From: Mucilaginibacter paludis DSM 18603
Lineage (GTDB): Bacteria > Bacteroidota > Bacteroidia > Sphingobacteriales > Sphingobacteriaceae
DNA length: 64,000 nt
Assembly (NCBI RefSeq): GCF_000166195.2
Contig: NZ_CM001403.1
Span: 6,837,977-6,901,976 of the forward strand
Direction: 5' to 3'
The notes under the pieces were generated by a model. The model ran no database searches and was not told the DNA's origin. It worked only from the letters and a program-made list of their open reading frames with translations. The position numbers and the translations under genes are program-made. Below are positions 37,363-47,290 of this stretch, one piece after another; the stretch's first letter is position 1; each line of letters opens with the position of its first letter.

Positions 37363-38160
37363 TTAATTAAAAGTGTAGCACTTGCGTGTTAAAAAGGTAT
37401 ATGAAATACTGAACCCCAAAAACATGTAGGTATCGGCACCGCGCAGGTTGCCCCGCTGCGAGCCTGCCGAGCCGATGTACACGCCGCTGTTTTCGCCCGA
37501 CCGGTCGGACAAGGTACGCGACAGGTTGTTGGGGAGCGAACTTTTATCGGCATAGAGGCCGTTAACATCGTCAAGGTAACCGGTATTGGTAGTACGGTAG
37601 CCCAGATCGACAATAAGGTTCCATTGGCCCGCAAAATTATATTTAATGCCGGCCCCATAAGGTATAGCCAAAGCACTTTGGCTGTAAGGCTTTGTTTGCC
37701 CTTCCGTCATGAGCGGCCTCAGCTCGTAATCCTCTCCCTGGTAGGTTGCCACAGGGTTATATTTAACGGTGCCTATGCCCAGAAAAATAAAAGGAGTAAA
37801 CTTATTGCGGCCAATTTGCGGTATATAAGGCAGAAAATTAAGTTCGCCCATCAGGCTCAGCTCGGTTAAGGTACTTGAAAAACTCAGGTTACGGTCTCTT
37901 AACTGCTGGTTTGACGATGTGCTGTCGGCGCCGCTGATGGTGGCGTGCGTATAATTTATTTTGACAGAAAGAAACTGGTTGAAGTTACGCTTGATAAAAA
38001 CGCCATACGCGGGATCGGTAAATTTAAGGGGATTAGCCGGATTAAAATCGCCGATGTAACCCGCCGCCCCTGCCGAACCACCCACTTCCCAGGTTTGAGC
38101 CCTCAGCGGAAACGTAAATAGTATAAGCGCCGCGCACAAAATCAATATAAACTTAGGCAT
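37363..38160 (-). CDS. DUF6089/PorG-like outer membrane beta-barrel protein
   Basis: 265 residues with signal peptide (ends LRAQ). The mature start TWEVGGSAGAAGYIGDFNP and alternating barrel strands fit the DUF6089 group. In Porphyromonas gingivalis the type IX secretion protein PorG lies in the same place, next to uppS, bamA and ompH; that synteny is my basis for the PorG link. Probably an outer membrane component of type IX secretion. Follows nadK by 15 bp. Confidence 0.72.
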   Translation of the reverse strand: MPKFILILCAALILFTFPLRAQTWEVGGSAGAAGYIGDFNPANPLKFTDPAYGVFIKRNFNQFLSVKINYTHATISGADSTSSNQQLRDRNLSFSSTLTELSLMGELNFLPYIPQIGRNKFTPFIFLGIGTVKYNPVATYQGEDYELRPLMTEGQTKPYSQSALAIPYGAGIKYNFAGQWNLIVDLGYRTTNTGYLDDVNGLYADKSSLPNNLSRTLSDRSGENSGVYIGSAGSQRGNLRGADTYMFLGFSISYTFLTRKCYTFN

Positions 38161-38175
38161 TAATAAAAACGGCTT

Positions 38176-39057
38176 TTAATAATTACGGGCGTCTATTCCC
38201 CATAACAACTTGTTCCTTAACGTTGTTAAATAAGTTTCATTATTAAGCCTAAGCAAATTTAACTCGAATGATGCCTTGCGGATGCTGAATTTAACGGTTG
38301 TATCGATGATAACCGTGCGCGAATCGCAGGATACCAGGTAGTTTGCACTGCGGCATTCTACCTCAAAACTGAGCACGCTATCATCCGATAGTACGATGGG
38401 CCGCACATTAAGGTTATGCGGCGCTACCGGCGTAATGATAATATTGCCCGAACGCGGCAGCACAATTGGCCCGCCGCAGCTTAATGCATAGGCCGTTGAG
38501 CCGGTAGGTGTAGATACGATGATGCCATCGGCCCAGTACGAGTTTAACAGTTCGCCGTTTAAATAGGCGTGTATGGTAATCATGGCCGAATCGTCGCGCT
38601 TGTGGAAGGTAATATCGTTGAGGGCGATATTATCACCATTAAAGGCATGATTCTCTGATTCGATGGTTAAAAGTACGCGGCTATCCAGTGTAAAATCCCG
38701 ATGAACTACGGCATGTATGGCGTCGGCAATATCGCTTTTGCTGATGCTGGCTAAAAAGCCCAATCGCCCAAAATTAATACCCACAACAGGGATGCCCGAA
38801 TCATGGATGAAAGCGACGGTGTCAAGCAGGGTGCCATCCCCGCCAAGGGTTAACAGAACATCAATTAAACCTTTTAAAGGCTGATGCCTGGTAAAGGTTT
38901 GGTAAGGGCTGCCTATGTTTATTTTACCGGCTAAAAAATCGTCGAGATCTTTATAAACATAAATATCAACCTGATGTTGCGTTAGTGCATTAAAAACCTG
39001 CTGCACATAAGGTAAAACTGTATCGTTAAATTGCCTGCCGTATATTGCGATTTTCAT
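38176..39057 (-). CDS. nadK: NAD kinase
   Basis: 293 residues. GGDGT at 72-76 (LLTLGGDGTLLD) is the ATP-binding hallmark, NDITFHK is the NAD-binding segment, and GIIVSTPTGSTAYALSCGGPIV the conserved core. Makes NADP in the cytoplasm. Sits in a compact leftward run: hydrolase, CBS protein, nadK, PorG-like gene. Confidence 0.95.
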   Translation of the reverse strand: MKIAIYGRQFNDTVLPYVQQVFNALTQHQVDIYVYKDLDDFLAGKINIGSPYQTFTRHQPLKGLIDVLLTLGGDGTLLDTVAFIHDSGIPVVGINFGRLGFLASISKSDIADAIHAVVHRDFTLDSRVLLTIESENHAFNGDNIALNDITFHKRDDSAMITIHAYLNGELLNSYWADGIIVSTPTGSTAYALSCGGPIVLPRSGNIIITPVAPHNLNVRPIVLSDDSVLSFEVECRSANYLVSCDSRTVIIDTTVKFSIRKASFELNLLRLNNETYLTTLRNKLLWGIDARNY

Positions 39058-39066
39058 GCAGTAGCA

Positions 39067-39729
39067 TTATAAATTAAGGTAGTTCATAAAAGAATCGAAC
39101 CGATTCATGGAGTCGTCGTCAACCGGGGTATAATTAAAAGTAGCCTGAACCGTGTAGTTATAACGGATAAATGATGCTACGATGCCCGAGATATCTTGTT
39201 TATTTACTTTGAGGGTAACTTCTAAGCGGGTAGAATCAGGGAAGGACCGGATGTAGGAGCTCAAAACCTGCGCATTATCCGACTCTACAATCTGCGCCAT
39301 ATGTGCCAGCGAGTTATTGCGGTTGGTTATTTCAAGTACGATAATTCCGCCCGGCTCGGCCACCGACGTGATACGGGCGAAATATTCGTTCATGGAATTG
39401 ATGGATATCAGCCCAAGGTAGTTTTTGCGTTCATCCAGTACGGGCACAACGGTTAAACGTTGTTCGTAAAACAGACGGATCACATCATAAATATGTTGTG
39501 TTTCTATCACGTAGGGGTTAACCAACGATAGCATCACATCCCCTACCGGTGTTTGGTAATCGGTATATTCAATCAGGTCATCCTCGGATACCAGCCCCAG
39601 AAACTGCTCTTCGTTAACAATAGGTAAATGCCTCACCCTAAACTCTATCATACGGTCAATAACCTGCTGTATCGTATGTGATGTACGAAGCGGCGGCATT
39701 GCGGTTGAAAGGAGTTCGGATGCTAACAT
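39067..39729 (-). CDS. CBS-domain pair protein with ACT-like C-terminus
   Basis: 220 residues: two CBS motifs (about 10-60, VRHLPIVNEEQFLGLVSEDDL, and 65-120, VVPVLDERKNYLGLISINSM), which bind adenosyl nucleotides, followed by a region (about 128-205) with an ACT-like pattern. No catalytic domain, so probably a regulatory or sensor protein. One base separates it from the upstream hydrolase gene and 9 bases from nadK. Confidence 0.8.
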   Translation of the reverse strand: MLASELLSTAMPPLRTSHTIQQVIDRMIEFRVRHLPIVNEEQFLGLVSEDDLIEYTDYQTPVGDVMLSLVNPYVIETQHIYDVIRLFYEQRLTVVPVLDERKNYLGLISINSMNEYFARITSVAEPGGIIVLEITNRNNSLAHMAQIVESDNAQVLSSYIRSFPDSTRLEVTLKVNKQDISGIVASFIRYNYTVQATFNYTPVDDDSMNRFDSFMNYLNL

Positions 39730-39730
39730 G

Positions 39731-40492
39731 TTACACTTTGATTTTTTCCAAAAAGCCTCTTAATAGTTTATTAAACTCATCGGGCTGCTCCATCATGGGT
39801 GCATGCCCGCATTGATCAACCCAATGCAGTTCGGAGTTAGGCAACAACCTGTTAAACTCTTCGGCAACATCAGGAGGTGTTATTTTATCATTTCTTCCCC
39901 ATATTAACGCTGTAGGGATGCTTATCTTATGCAAATCCTTTGCCATATTATGCCTGATGGCCGATTTTGCCATGGCTAATATCCTGATAACCTTATTACG
40001 ATCATTAATAGTGGCAAAAACCTCGTCAACTAATTCTTTGGTAGCCGTTTTTGGGTCGTAAAAAGTAAATTCAACCTTTTCCTTTACAAAATCGTAACTC
40101 TCCCTCCGCGGAAAAGATCCGCCGAAGGCGTTTTCGTACAAGCCAGAGCTACCGGTTAATACCAGTGCCCGCGCCACATCAGGGTGCGAGAGGCAATAAA
40201 TTAAGGCCACGTGCCCACCTAACGAGTTGCCTATTAAAACAACATCGTTCAGTTTTTTAAAGGTTATAAATTTATGTACGTATTTGGCCAGGCTTTTAAC
40301 GCCGGTTGTTAACAAAGGCAAATCATAAATGGGCAGTATAGGGATAATTACCCGGTAATCTTTACTATACTCTTCAATTACCCTTTCCCAATTGCTTAAT
40401 GCACCCATCAAACCGTGCAACAGTAACAATACCTCGCCTTCCCCTTCGTCAATATAACTATAACCGTTTTCTTCTTTAAGCACAAAACCCAT
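39731..40492 (-). CDS. Alpha/beta hydrolase
   Basis: 253 residues. Oxyanion stretch LLLLHGLMGALSNW, nucleophile Ser90 in GNSLGG, Asp in GRNDKITPP, and His in DQCGHAPMMEQP complete the triad. Cytoplasmic esterase-like enzyme; substrate unknown. First gene of the leftward run ending with the PorG-like gene. Confidence 0.85.
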   Translation of the reverse strand: MGFVLKEENGYSYIDEGEGEVLLLLHGLMGALSNWERVIEEYSKDYRVIIPILPIYDLPLLTTGVKSLAKYVHKFITFKKLNDVVLIGNSLGGHVALIYCLSHPDVARALVLTGSSGLYENAFGGSFPRRESYDFVKEKVEFTFYDPKTATKELVDEVFATINDRNKVIRILAMAKSAIRHNMAKDLHKISIPTALIWGRNDKITPPDVAEEFNRLLPNSELHWVDQCGHAPMMEQPDEFNKLLRGFLEKIKV

Positions 40493-40614
40493 ATAATCTG
40501 TAAGTGTTTTTTATGTATCCAATTGCTATACCAATTTATAAAGTAGTATAAAAATTTAATACCCGCTATAAAAATAGTTTATTGAAATGGAGTTACAACA
40601 ATTTAAGCAATAAT

Positions 40615-41064
40615 TTAACTTAATAATTGTTTTACCACTTCGGATATTGTTTTACCATCGGCTTTTCCGGCAAGTTCTTTATTAGCCGCGCCCATTACTT
40701 TACCCATCTCTTTGATTGATGTGGCGCCTAAATCAACTATCAGTTGTTTAATACGCTGCTCAACTTCGGCCCTTTCCATTTGCTGGGGCAAATAAACCTC
40801 AATAACCTGTAGCTCGTCTATTTCTATCTGGTACAAATCGTCGCGGTTTTGAGTTTTATAAATATCGGCCGACTCTTTACGTTGTTTGATCAGTTTTTGA
40901 AGAACTTTAATTTCCGCTTCTTCCGTAAGCACATCGCTGGCTCCCTTTTCGGTACGGGCCAGCAACAAAGCGGCTTTAACCGCACGTAAAGCACGTAAGG
41001 TTGACTCTTGCTTAGCCAACATGGCTTTTTTGATATCCTGATCTATTTTTTCTATTAGTGACAT
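40615..41064 (-). CDS. GatB/YqeY domain protein
   Basis: 149 residues, the YqeY family: SLIEKIDQDIKKAMLAKQ, LRALRAVKAALL, and the C-terminal IKEMGKVMGAANKELAGKADGKTISEVVKQLL resembling the tail of GatB. May help tRNA-dependent amidation, but the role is not established. Confidence 0.88.
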   Translation of the reverse strand: MSLIEKIDQDIKKAMLAKQESTLRALRAVKAALLLARTEKGASDVLTEEAEIKVLQKLIKQRKESADIYKTQNRDDLYQIEIDELQVIEVYLPQQMERAEVEQRIKQLIVDLGATSIKEMGKVMGAANKELAGKADGKTISEVVKQLLS

Positions 41065-41067
41065 GGG

Positions 41068-41358
41068 TTGTTTGTTATTTGTTACTGGTTATTAGGTTAT
41101 TAGGTTATTGCCTTGTTGGTTATTGGTTATTGGTTATTGAGTTATTTGTTATTAGGTTGTTGCCTTTGGGGTAATACCATATACTCATTTACCTATCTGC
41201 CAACGTACAACTACTCACTGGTATATTTCATCTGCAAATCTAATCAAGTGTACATTACTTATTTGCAAATTCAATTAACATTCGCAATCTACTTATTTGC
41301 ATATCCGCATATTTACTCATTCGCACATCCGCACATCTACTCATCCGCACATTACTTA
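41068..41358. repeat. Two arrays of short words between the SDR gene and yqeY
   Basis: 41068-41165 consists of GGTTATTAGGTTATT-type words. 41270-41358 consists of ACTCATTCGCACATC-type words (rightward reading) that run into the stop codon of the SDR gene. No gene is supported here. Confidence 0.65.
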
Positions 41359-42114
41359 TTGCCTGAATATCGTTGTGGCCGTTGCCTGCGCGGTGGGCAT
41401 CAGGACCAAGTCGTTGATATTGACGTGCGCCGGGCGCGATGCCATAAACAGTATAGTTTCGGCCACATCAAGTGCCGATAGCGGTGTAAAGCCTTCGTAT
41501 ACTTTTTTGGCCCGTTCTTTATCTCCGTTAAAGCGCACTTCAGAAAACTCGGTTTCAACCGCTCCCGGATGGATGGCGCTTACCTTAATACCGTGCGGCA
41601 GCAAATCAATCCGCATACCTTTGTTTAAGGCGTCAACCGCGGCCTTGGTAGCACAATATACATTACCGTTGGCGTAAACTTCTTTACCTGCAATAGAGCC
41701 TAAATTAATGATATGCCCAAAGCCATTGTTTATCATCCAGTTGGATACTATTTTACTCACATACAACAATCCCTTGATATTGGTATCTATCATGGTTTCC
41801 CAATCGCTGTACGCTCCGTTCTGAATTGGGTCGAGCCCCCGGCTAAGGCCTGCGTTGTTTATCAATACATCAATCTGCCTCCATACTGCGGGCAGGCTTT
41901 CCAGGTTGGCTATAACGGCTTCTTTGTCCTGAACATCAAAAGCACAGGTAGCAACGCCCACATTGTATTGTTCAGAAAGTTTTTTTGCCAATCCGTCAAG
42001 GCGCTCCTGGCGGCGGCCGGTTAATATCAAATCAAAACCCGCGCGGGCAAAAACATGAGCACAAGCTTCGCCAATTCCAGCGGTGGCACCCGTAATTAAA
42101 GCAATTTTAGACAT
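41356..42114 (-). CDS. SDR-family NAD(P)-dependent oxidoreductase
   Basis: 252 residues of a classical short-chain dehydrogenase. Cofactor loop TGATAGIG at 8-15, NNAG in the fourth strand, and catalytic YCATK. Similar to the YdfG group, which reduces small hydroxy acids; substrate not certain. Lies 55 bp after the PorT-like gene in the same direction. Confidence 0.88.
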   Translation of the reverse strand: MSKIALITGATAGIGEACAHVFARAGFDLILTGRRQERLDGLAKKLSEQYNVGVATCAFDVQDKEAVIANLESLPAVWRQIDVLINNAGLSRGLDPIQNGAYSDWETMIDTNIKGLLYVSKIVSNWMINNGFGHIINLGSIAGKEVYANGNVYCATKAAVDALNKGMRIDLLPHGIKVSAIHPGAVETEFSEVRFNGDKERAKKVYEGFTPLSALDVAETILFMASRPAHVNINDLVLMPTAQATATTIFRQ

Positions 42115-42169
42115 AATAGCATGATAACAATAATTGGCGAAGTTAAGTTTTTTTAACTAACCGATTTGA

Positions 42170-42904
42170 TTATTCAAAGTAGATAGTAAACACCAGGCTG
42201 TGCAAAAGCAGCTGATCTATCGGCTTGGCATATGGGCTATCAGCCTTAACAAGCACATTATGAAACGAGTTTGAAATTTTAATTTCGGGCGAAAACTTAA
42301 AATAATCAAAATAGATATCGCAACCAATACCGGCTTCGTATGATGCATATCCGCGCTGCGTGTTCACCATTTTATCCAGCGGTGATATATTGGGGTCTTC
42401 CTTTTTAGGGCCCGTAATACTGTACGAGTATTTTAAACCGCCTAACAAATAGGCCCGCACATCGCCAAGCCTGTCCGATTTTATTTTAACTGATAGCGGT
42501 ATTTCAACCAGCGAGGCGTTCACCGTTTTTTCAACATTTTGCGATGCTGTTTTATACTGATAATAAATGGTACGGTCGGCAAAAACCAGCGAAGGTGTTG
42601 TACGCAGTTCCAGATTATCGGTAACGCGTAAACGGGCTATAAAACCTACGGCAAAACCCGGCGCCCCGCTCGAACTGATGCCGTTTAACGAGTCGGTTAC
42701 GTTTCTACCACTCCCGGCATCCAGGTACGGGGTACGCCAATCTTTATTTTTGATGACTTTAAAATCGCTATTTACGTACGAGAAATGGAAACCAAAACTA
42801 TAATCGTTATAATCGGCGCCGCCACCCCATGCAGGCACCTGGGCAAATAACCCTGTGCTGCAAAATATCAACAAACATATAAAGGTGTAGCACTTTTTAC
42901 TCAT
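42170..42904 (-). CDS. PorT-like outer membrane protein
   Basis: 244 residues, signal peptide ending LFAQ, and then alternating strands for an 8-strand barrel (YNDYSFGFHFSYVNSDFKV, VRAYLLGGLKYSYSI). The pattern and the 4-base overlap with ubiE match PorT-family proteins, needed for type IX secretion in Bacteroidota. Together with the PorG-like gene it suggests the organism has that system; the core genes are not in this window. Confidence 0.75.
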   Translation of the reverse strand: MSKKCYTFICLLIFCSTGLFAQVPAWGGGADYNDYSFGFHFSYVNSDFKVIKNKDWRTPYLDAGSGRNVTDSLNGISSSGAPGFAVGFIARLRVTDNLELRTTPSLVFADRTIYYQYKTASQNVEKTVNASLVEIPLSVKIKSDRLGDVRAYLLGGLKYSYSITGPKKEDPNISPLDKMVNTQRGYASYEAGIGCDIYFDYFKFSPEIKISNSFHNVLVKADSPYAKPIDQLLLHSLVFTIYFE

Positions 42905-43632
42905 TTAACGCCGGTGTATATTGAACAAATACCAAACGCCAGCGGCCTATGTTTGGTATTGGTGAAACCCACTTTATCCATAAGCGATATAAAGGCCTCG
43001 CCATCAGGGAAAGCCGCTACCGATTCGGGCAGGTAAGAATAAGCCCTTGCATCCTTAGAAAATATTTTTCCAATACCGGGCGTAATGTAATTGAAGTAAA
43101 AATTATACAACTGTTTTACCGGGAAAACCTTTGGTTTTGAAAACTCGAGTATCACGGCCTTGCCTCCCGGACGCAATACCCGGCGTATATCGGCTAAACC
43201 AGCCTGCAGGTTTTCAAAGTTACGTACGCCGTAGGCCACGGTAACGGCATCAAAGCTATCAGCATCAAAAAGCAGTTTTTCCGAATCGCCCATGCGTACT
43301 TCAAATTGCCCCGCCAAACCGCGTTTGGTTATTTTTTGCTCAGCAACATCCAGCATACCGCGCGAAATATCAACCCCGATAATTTTTTCGGGCTTCAAAA
43401 TCTTCAAAGCCTCAAAAGCAAAATCGCCCGTGCCGGTAGCTACATCCAGGATAAGCTTGGGCTTATCTTTTTTCAATTGATTGATGGCTATTTTACGCCA
43501 GATGATATCGATACCTAACGACATGAAGTGATTCAGAAAATCGTATGTCTTCGAGATATTGTTAAACATATCGGCTACCTGTTCCTTTTTGGTAACCTCT
43601 TCGTTTTGGTATGGTGTTATTGTCTTGCTCAT
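42901..43632 (-). CDS. ubiE: Demethylmenaquinone/ubiquinone methyltransferase
   Basis: 243 residues. SAM-binding motif LDVATGTGDFAFEALK, VTVAYGVRNFENLQ and LRPGGKAVILEFSKP are the UbiE/MenG signatures. Methylates demethylmenaquinone in the last step of menaquinone synthesis. Its end overlaps the PorT-like start (ATGA). Promoter motif 8 bases upstream of the ATG. Confidence 0.94.
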   Translation of the reverse strand: MSKTITPYQNEEVTKKEQVADMFNNISKTYDFLNHFMSLGIDIIWRKIAINQLKKDKPKLILDVATGTGDFAFEALKILKPEKIIGVDISRGMLDVAEQKITKRGLAGQFEVRMGDSEKLLFDADSFDAVTVAYGVRNFENLQAGLADIRRVLRPGGKAVILEFSKPKVFPVKQLYNFYFNYITPGIGKIFSKDARAYSYLPESVAAFPDGEAFISLMDKVGFTNTKHRPLAFGICSIYTGVK

Positions 43633-43640
43633 GGATGGCG

Positions 43641-43648
43641 CAAAGGTA
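43641..43648 (-). promoter_or_regulatory. Promoter -7 element of ubiE
   Basis: Leftward TACCTTTG, an exact TAnnTTTG match, with TTTG ending 8 bases before the ATG. This predicts a leader of only a few bases. Confidence 0.5.
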
Positions 43649-43654
43649 GAGTTT

Positions 43655-43846
43655 TTTATGGATCATAGTTGATAGTTGGTAGTCCATGGTCCATAGTCGA
43701 TAGTCCATGGTTGATAGTCCATACTCCATGGTGATGCTGGCTTGTTTATGGGAATCAACCTTGTCCATCGCCTATTGACTTTTTACCATGGACTATGGTC
43801 TATCGACTATCGACTATCCTCCATGGACTATCGACTATCTCCCTCA
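43655..43846. repeat. Inverted arrays of the ATAGTCCATGG word
   Basis: 43665-43735 reads words such as GATAGTCCATGG and GGTCCATAGTCGAT; 43770-43840 reads the reverse complement (CCATGGACTATCGACTATC). The second arm ends at the stop of the VOC gene. The gap holds no gene. Confidence 0.75.
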
Positions 43847-44332
43847 CCTCAACTCCCCTAACAACCCGTCAACATCAAGGTATTCGGTAACCATGGTTAA
43901 ATTACCTTCTTCGTCTTTGGGCCAAAGCTCGCGGGGGCGGTCCCAGTACAGCTCTACACCGTTCTGGTCGGGATCATTCAGATAGATAGCCTCGGATACG
44001 CCGTGATCAGACATGCCCGTTAGCGGATATTTTTGATCAATCAATCTTTGCAATATCGCGGCCAGATCTTTACGCTCCGGAAACAGGATAGCCGTGTGGT
44101 ATAAACCGGGCGCCCTAACCGGCGCAGGGCCTGCGCCCTTGCTATGCCATGTATTTAAGCCAATGTGATGGTGATAGCCTCCGGCAGATATAAATGCAGC
44201 AGCATCGCCATACATCATCACCAGATCAAAACCGAGCAGGCCGCAATAAAAATCGAGCGAACGCTGCAAATTGCTCACCTTTAAATGAACGTGCCCAATG
44301 CGGGTAGCAGCTGGTATTTTGTAATTATCCAT
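43844..44332 (-). CDS. VOC family protein (glyoxalase/ring-cleavage dioxygenase fold)
   Basis: 162 residues with two beta-alpha-beta-beta-beta modules. Metal ligands can be placed at His in GHVHLKVSN, at His in YHTAILFP and at Glu in NGVELYWDRP. Close in pattern to catechol-2,3-dioxygenase-like proteins. Substrate unknown. Confidence 0.85.
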   Translation of the reverse strand: MDNYKIPAATRIGHVHLKVSNLQRSLDFYCGLLGFDLVMMYGDAAAFISAGGYHHHIGLNTWHSKGAGPAPVRAPGLYHTAILFPERKDLAAILQRLIDQKYPLTGMSDHGVSEAIYLNDPDQNGVELYWDRPRELWPKDEEGNLTMVTEYLDVDGLLGELR

Positions 44333-44547
44333 TTTAAATGTTTAAACATCTAATATACGGTGGATGGTTGGTTATCATGTTATGCAATTGTAATTATTTT
44401 AATAGTGTTAATTGTTGTTAAATTGACACTCAATATTTGATAAGATATGATAATATAATCATATTTACGCAACAATAAAATTTTATAAAGCCGCCCCCCA
44501 AAGCTGGTTAAGGTATTATTGCAAACCTGATCAACACCTTGCACCTT

Positions 44548-47274
44548 ATGCGTAAACTTTTATTGCTGTTGTTTTTTACTTCGATATTATTTGTGGCTAA
44601 AGGCCAAAACCGGGGGATAATAAGTGGAAAACTGATAGATTCGTTAAATAAAGTGCCTGTAGAGATGGCTACTGTTGCGGTTATCAACGTAAAGGATTCC
44701 ACATCAGCAGCCTTAATATCTTACACCTTAAGCGATAAAAACGGCGCATTTGCTTTACATAACCTGCCAGCGGCTTTGCCCTTAAAGGTATTGATCACTT
44801 TTGTGGGCTACAAGCCTGTGCGCAAACTGATGACACTGACTAAAGGCGAAAACGTCAATCTCGGCACCATCGAGTTAAGCTCAAAACTGTTGCAAGAGAT
44901 ATCCATTACCGGCGAGCGGCTGCCCATTGTAGTTAAAGCGGATACCATTGAGTTTAACGCCGAAGCATTTAAAACCCGGCCTAACGCGGTAGTGGAAGAC
45001 CTGCTTAAAAAACTACCGGGCATAGAGGTTGCCAATGATGGAACCATAACCGTAAACGGTAAAAAAGTGAGCAAGATAATGATTGACGGCCGCGAGTTTT
45101 TTGCTAACGACCCCAAGATAGCATCAAAAAACCTGGACGCGGCGCTCATTGCTAAAGTACAGGTATATGATGACCGCGAGGATGATCCAGACCATTTAAT
45201 TGAAGACTCCAAGGTTGACAAAATCATCAACCTGAAATTTAAAAAGGCGCTTAAAAAAAGCATTTTTGGTAAAGTTTACGGCGGAGCCGGTACCCAGGGG
45301 CGTTACGAAAGCGGCGGCTTGTTCAACATGTTTAGGGATACCTTGCAGGTTAGCATCATTGGCGTGGGCAATAACCTGAGCAAAACGGGCTTTTCAAGGC
45401 AAGAGCTATATTCGGCCGGTGGTTTTGACCGCGGCGGCGGCGATAATGTATTAAACAGCGGAACATTTGGCGGCCAGAGTTACAGTGGCATACAAAGCGT
45501 GGCCACAGGCGGGTTTAACATCAATAACGATTATGGTAAAAAACTTAAGCTTAACCTGGTTTACTTTTTATCGCATACGCAAAACACATATAATAGCGAA
45601 GCTAAACAGCGGCAATTTCTAAACGATACTACGCTAACTTCGCTATCATCAAGCAGCAGAAGCAATTACACTACCAAGCACAATATTGGTACAACCATTA
45701 AATGGAAGCCTGATGCCTCTACAGAAATTAAATATAACCCCACAATTACCATTAACAACAGTGGCTCCAACAGCAGTTCGTCTTCCTTTAACTCCAGCAA
45801 TTTTTTGCAGTCCATCAGTACCAATTCCGGCGATTCACATAGCAATAACGGCGGAACGCAGTTTCAGCAATCCTTCAGTTTTTATAAATCACTGAAAAAG
45901 AAACGCGAATCAATAACCATAACGCATAGTTTAAAAATCAATCCGGATGAGGCCGATAATTATAGCACCAATAAACTCGTTTCGTATACATCGGCGCTAC
46001 CTACAACCACTTTAAACAGATATTCAAATACCAGCACCAAAGGTACCGATGCCAATCTATCGGCAAGCTACCGGTACCCACTAAGCAAAAAATTGATAGC
46101 CGATGTAAGTATTAGCGGTAACTATAACCGCCAGCACGGCAATTTACTTACCTATGACTTTAACCCGGCAATAAACCAGTACAATGTTTATTTAGATAGC
46201 CTGAGCTATAACCTGGTACGCGCACAATGGACAGAAAGTGTACACCCCGGCATCACTTATAACATCACTAAAAAAATAACATTGGTAGCCGGCCTTTCAA
46301 CACAATGGCAACAAATTGATAACCAATTCAATAAAAACATACCAGATCTTAACCAAAACTATCTTTTTATATTGCCCAACCTCAGGTTAAGCCTGGGCGA
46401 TATGACGCTAAGTTACGATGCCAACATATCGCAACCCAGCATTAACGATTTGCAGCCTATTAAATATGTGTATAGCCCGGTATCAAGCTATACAGGCAAT
46501 CCCGATTTAAAACCAACTAAAAGGAATAATTTTTCGGCCAATTATTACAGCTACAAGCCCGAGAGCCAGGTTAACACCAGCGTGTACAGCAATTTTACCC
46601 TTGAGGAAAACAGTGTTTACCGGCGACGCACCATTAGCAGCGTAGGCGCATCTACAAGTTCTCCGGTTAACCGTAACGGACAGTATAATGGTTCGCTTGG
46701 ATTTAACATCGGTAAAAAATTTAAAAAAATTAACGATATCACTATTGGAGTTTCAACCAACATTTTTAGTTATGTATACCACAATTTTTTTCAGCTCAAC
46801 CAGGACGAAGGCTTCCAGAACAATTATTCCATAAGTGCTTCCGGGCGGCTGTCTGTCAATTGGAAGGATATTATCGAGTTTGAACCTGCTTACTCCATAA
46901 ACCGTAACATTACTACGTACACAGGCGTTAATTACAATAATGTGGCTTATACGTCGCACAGTGTTGATACCCATTTCATGAGCCACCTACCCGGCAAAAT
47001 CGATATTGAAGGCAGTTATAATTACACTTATAACCCACTGGCCAGCGCTGGATTTCAAAAAAGTATTAATTTGGTTAGCATGAGCCTTGCCCACCAGTTG
47101 CTCAAAAAAGACCGGGGCGAAATCAAGCTTTCCTGCTACGATATTTTTAACCAAAATGTGAGCGCCTACCAATACGCCGGGGCAAACTCTATTACCGATG
47201 TTCAATCGCAAATTATAAAAAGATATTTCCTTTTAACATTGCTGTTTAAGTTTAACAAGGCAATAACTAAATAA
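44548..47274 (+). CDS. Outer membrane beta-barrel protein with carboxypeptidase-like N-terminal domain (TonB-receptor-like)
   Basis: 908 residues from ATG 44548 (signal peptide, ends AKGQ; a TTG at 44539 is also in frame). Residues about 25-105 form the CarboxypepD_reg/DUF4480-type domain (ISGKLIDSLNKVPVEMATV), about 115-220 a plug-like domain (LLKKLPGIEVANDGTITVNG), then a long barrel rich in Ser, Asn and Tyr. This type sits in the outer membrane and moves substrates, or may be a receptor-like relative without TonB use; no SusD gene is beside it. Confidence 0.85.
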   Translation: MRKLLLLLFFTSILFVAKGQNRGIISGKLIDSLNKVPVEMATVAVINVKDSTSAALISYTLSDKNGAFALHNLPAALPLKVLITFVGYKPVRKLMTLTKGENVNLGTIELSSKLLQEISITGERLPIVVKADTIEFNAEAFKTRPNAVVEDLLKKLPGIEVANDGTITVNGKKVSKIMIDGREFFANDPKIASKNLDAALIAKVQVYDDREDDPDHLIEDSKVDKIINLKFKKALKKSIFGKVYGGAGTQGRYESGGLFNMFRDTLQVSIIGVGNNLSKTGFSRQELYSAGGFDRGGGDNVLNSGTFGGQSYSGIQSVATGGFNINNDYGKKLKLNLVYFLSHTQNTYNSEAKQRQFLNDTTLTSLSSSSRSNYTTKHNIGTTIKWKPDASTEIKYNPTITINNSGSNSSSSSFNSSNFLQSISTNSGDSHSNNGGTQFQQSFSFYKSLKKKRESITITHSLKINPDEADNYSTNKLVSYTSALPTTTLNRYSNTSTKGTDANLSASYRYPLSKKLIADVSISGNYNRQHGNLLTYDFNPAINQYNVYLDSLSYNLVRAQWTESVHPGITYNITKKITLVAGLSTQWQQIDNQFNKNIPDLNQNYLFILPNLRLSLGDMTLSYDANISQPSINDLQPIKYVYSPVSSYTGNPDLKPTKRNNFSANYYSYKPESQVNTSVYSNFTLEENSVYRRRTISSVGASTSSPVNRNGQYNGSLGFNIGKKFKKINDITIGVSTNIFSYVYHNFFQLNQDEGFQNNYSISASGRLSVNWKDIIEFEPAYSINRNITTYTGVNYNNVAYTSHSVDTHFMSHLPGKIDIEGSYNYTYNPLASAGFQKSINLVSMSLAHQLLKKDRGEIKLSCYDIFNQNVSAYQYAGANSITDVQSQIIKRYFLLTLLFKFNKAITK

Positions 47275-47278
47275 GCAT

Positions 47279-47286
47279 TAACTTTG
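47279..47286 (+). promoter_or_regulatory. Promoter -7 element of engB
   Basis: TAACTTTG matches TAnnTTTG and ends 4 bases before the ATG at 47291, so the transcript would be leaderless or nearly so. Confidence 0.5.
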
Positions 47287-47290
47287 CGGC

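Noticed and set aside
44548..47274. SusC of a SusC/SusD polysaccharide locus
   Set aside because: No SusD gene or glycoside hydrolases are adjacent, and the barrel type differs from SusC.
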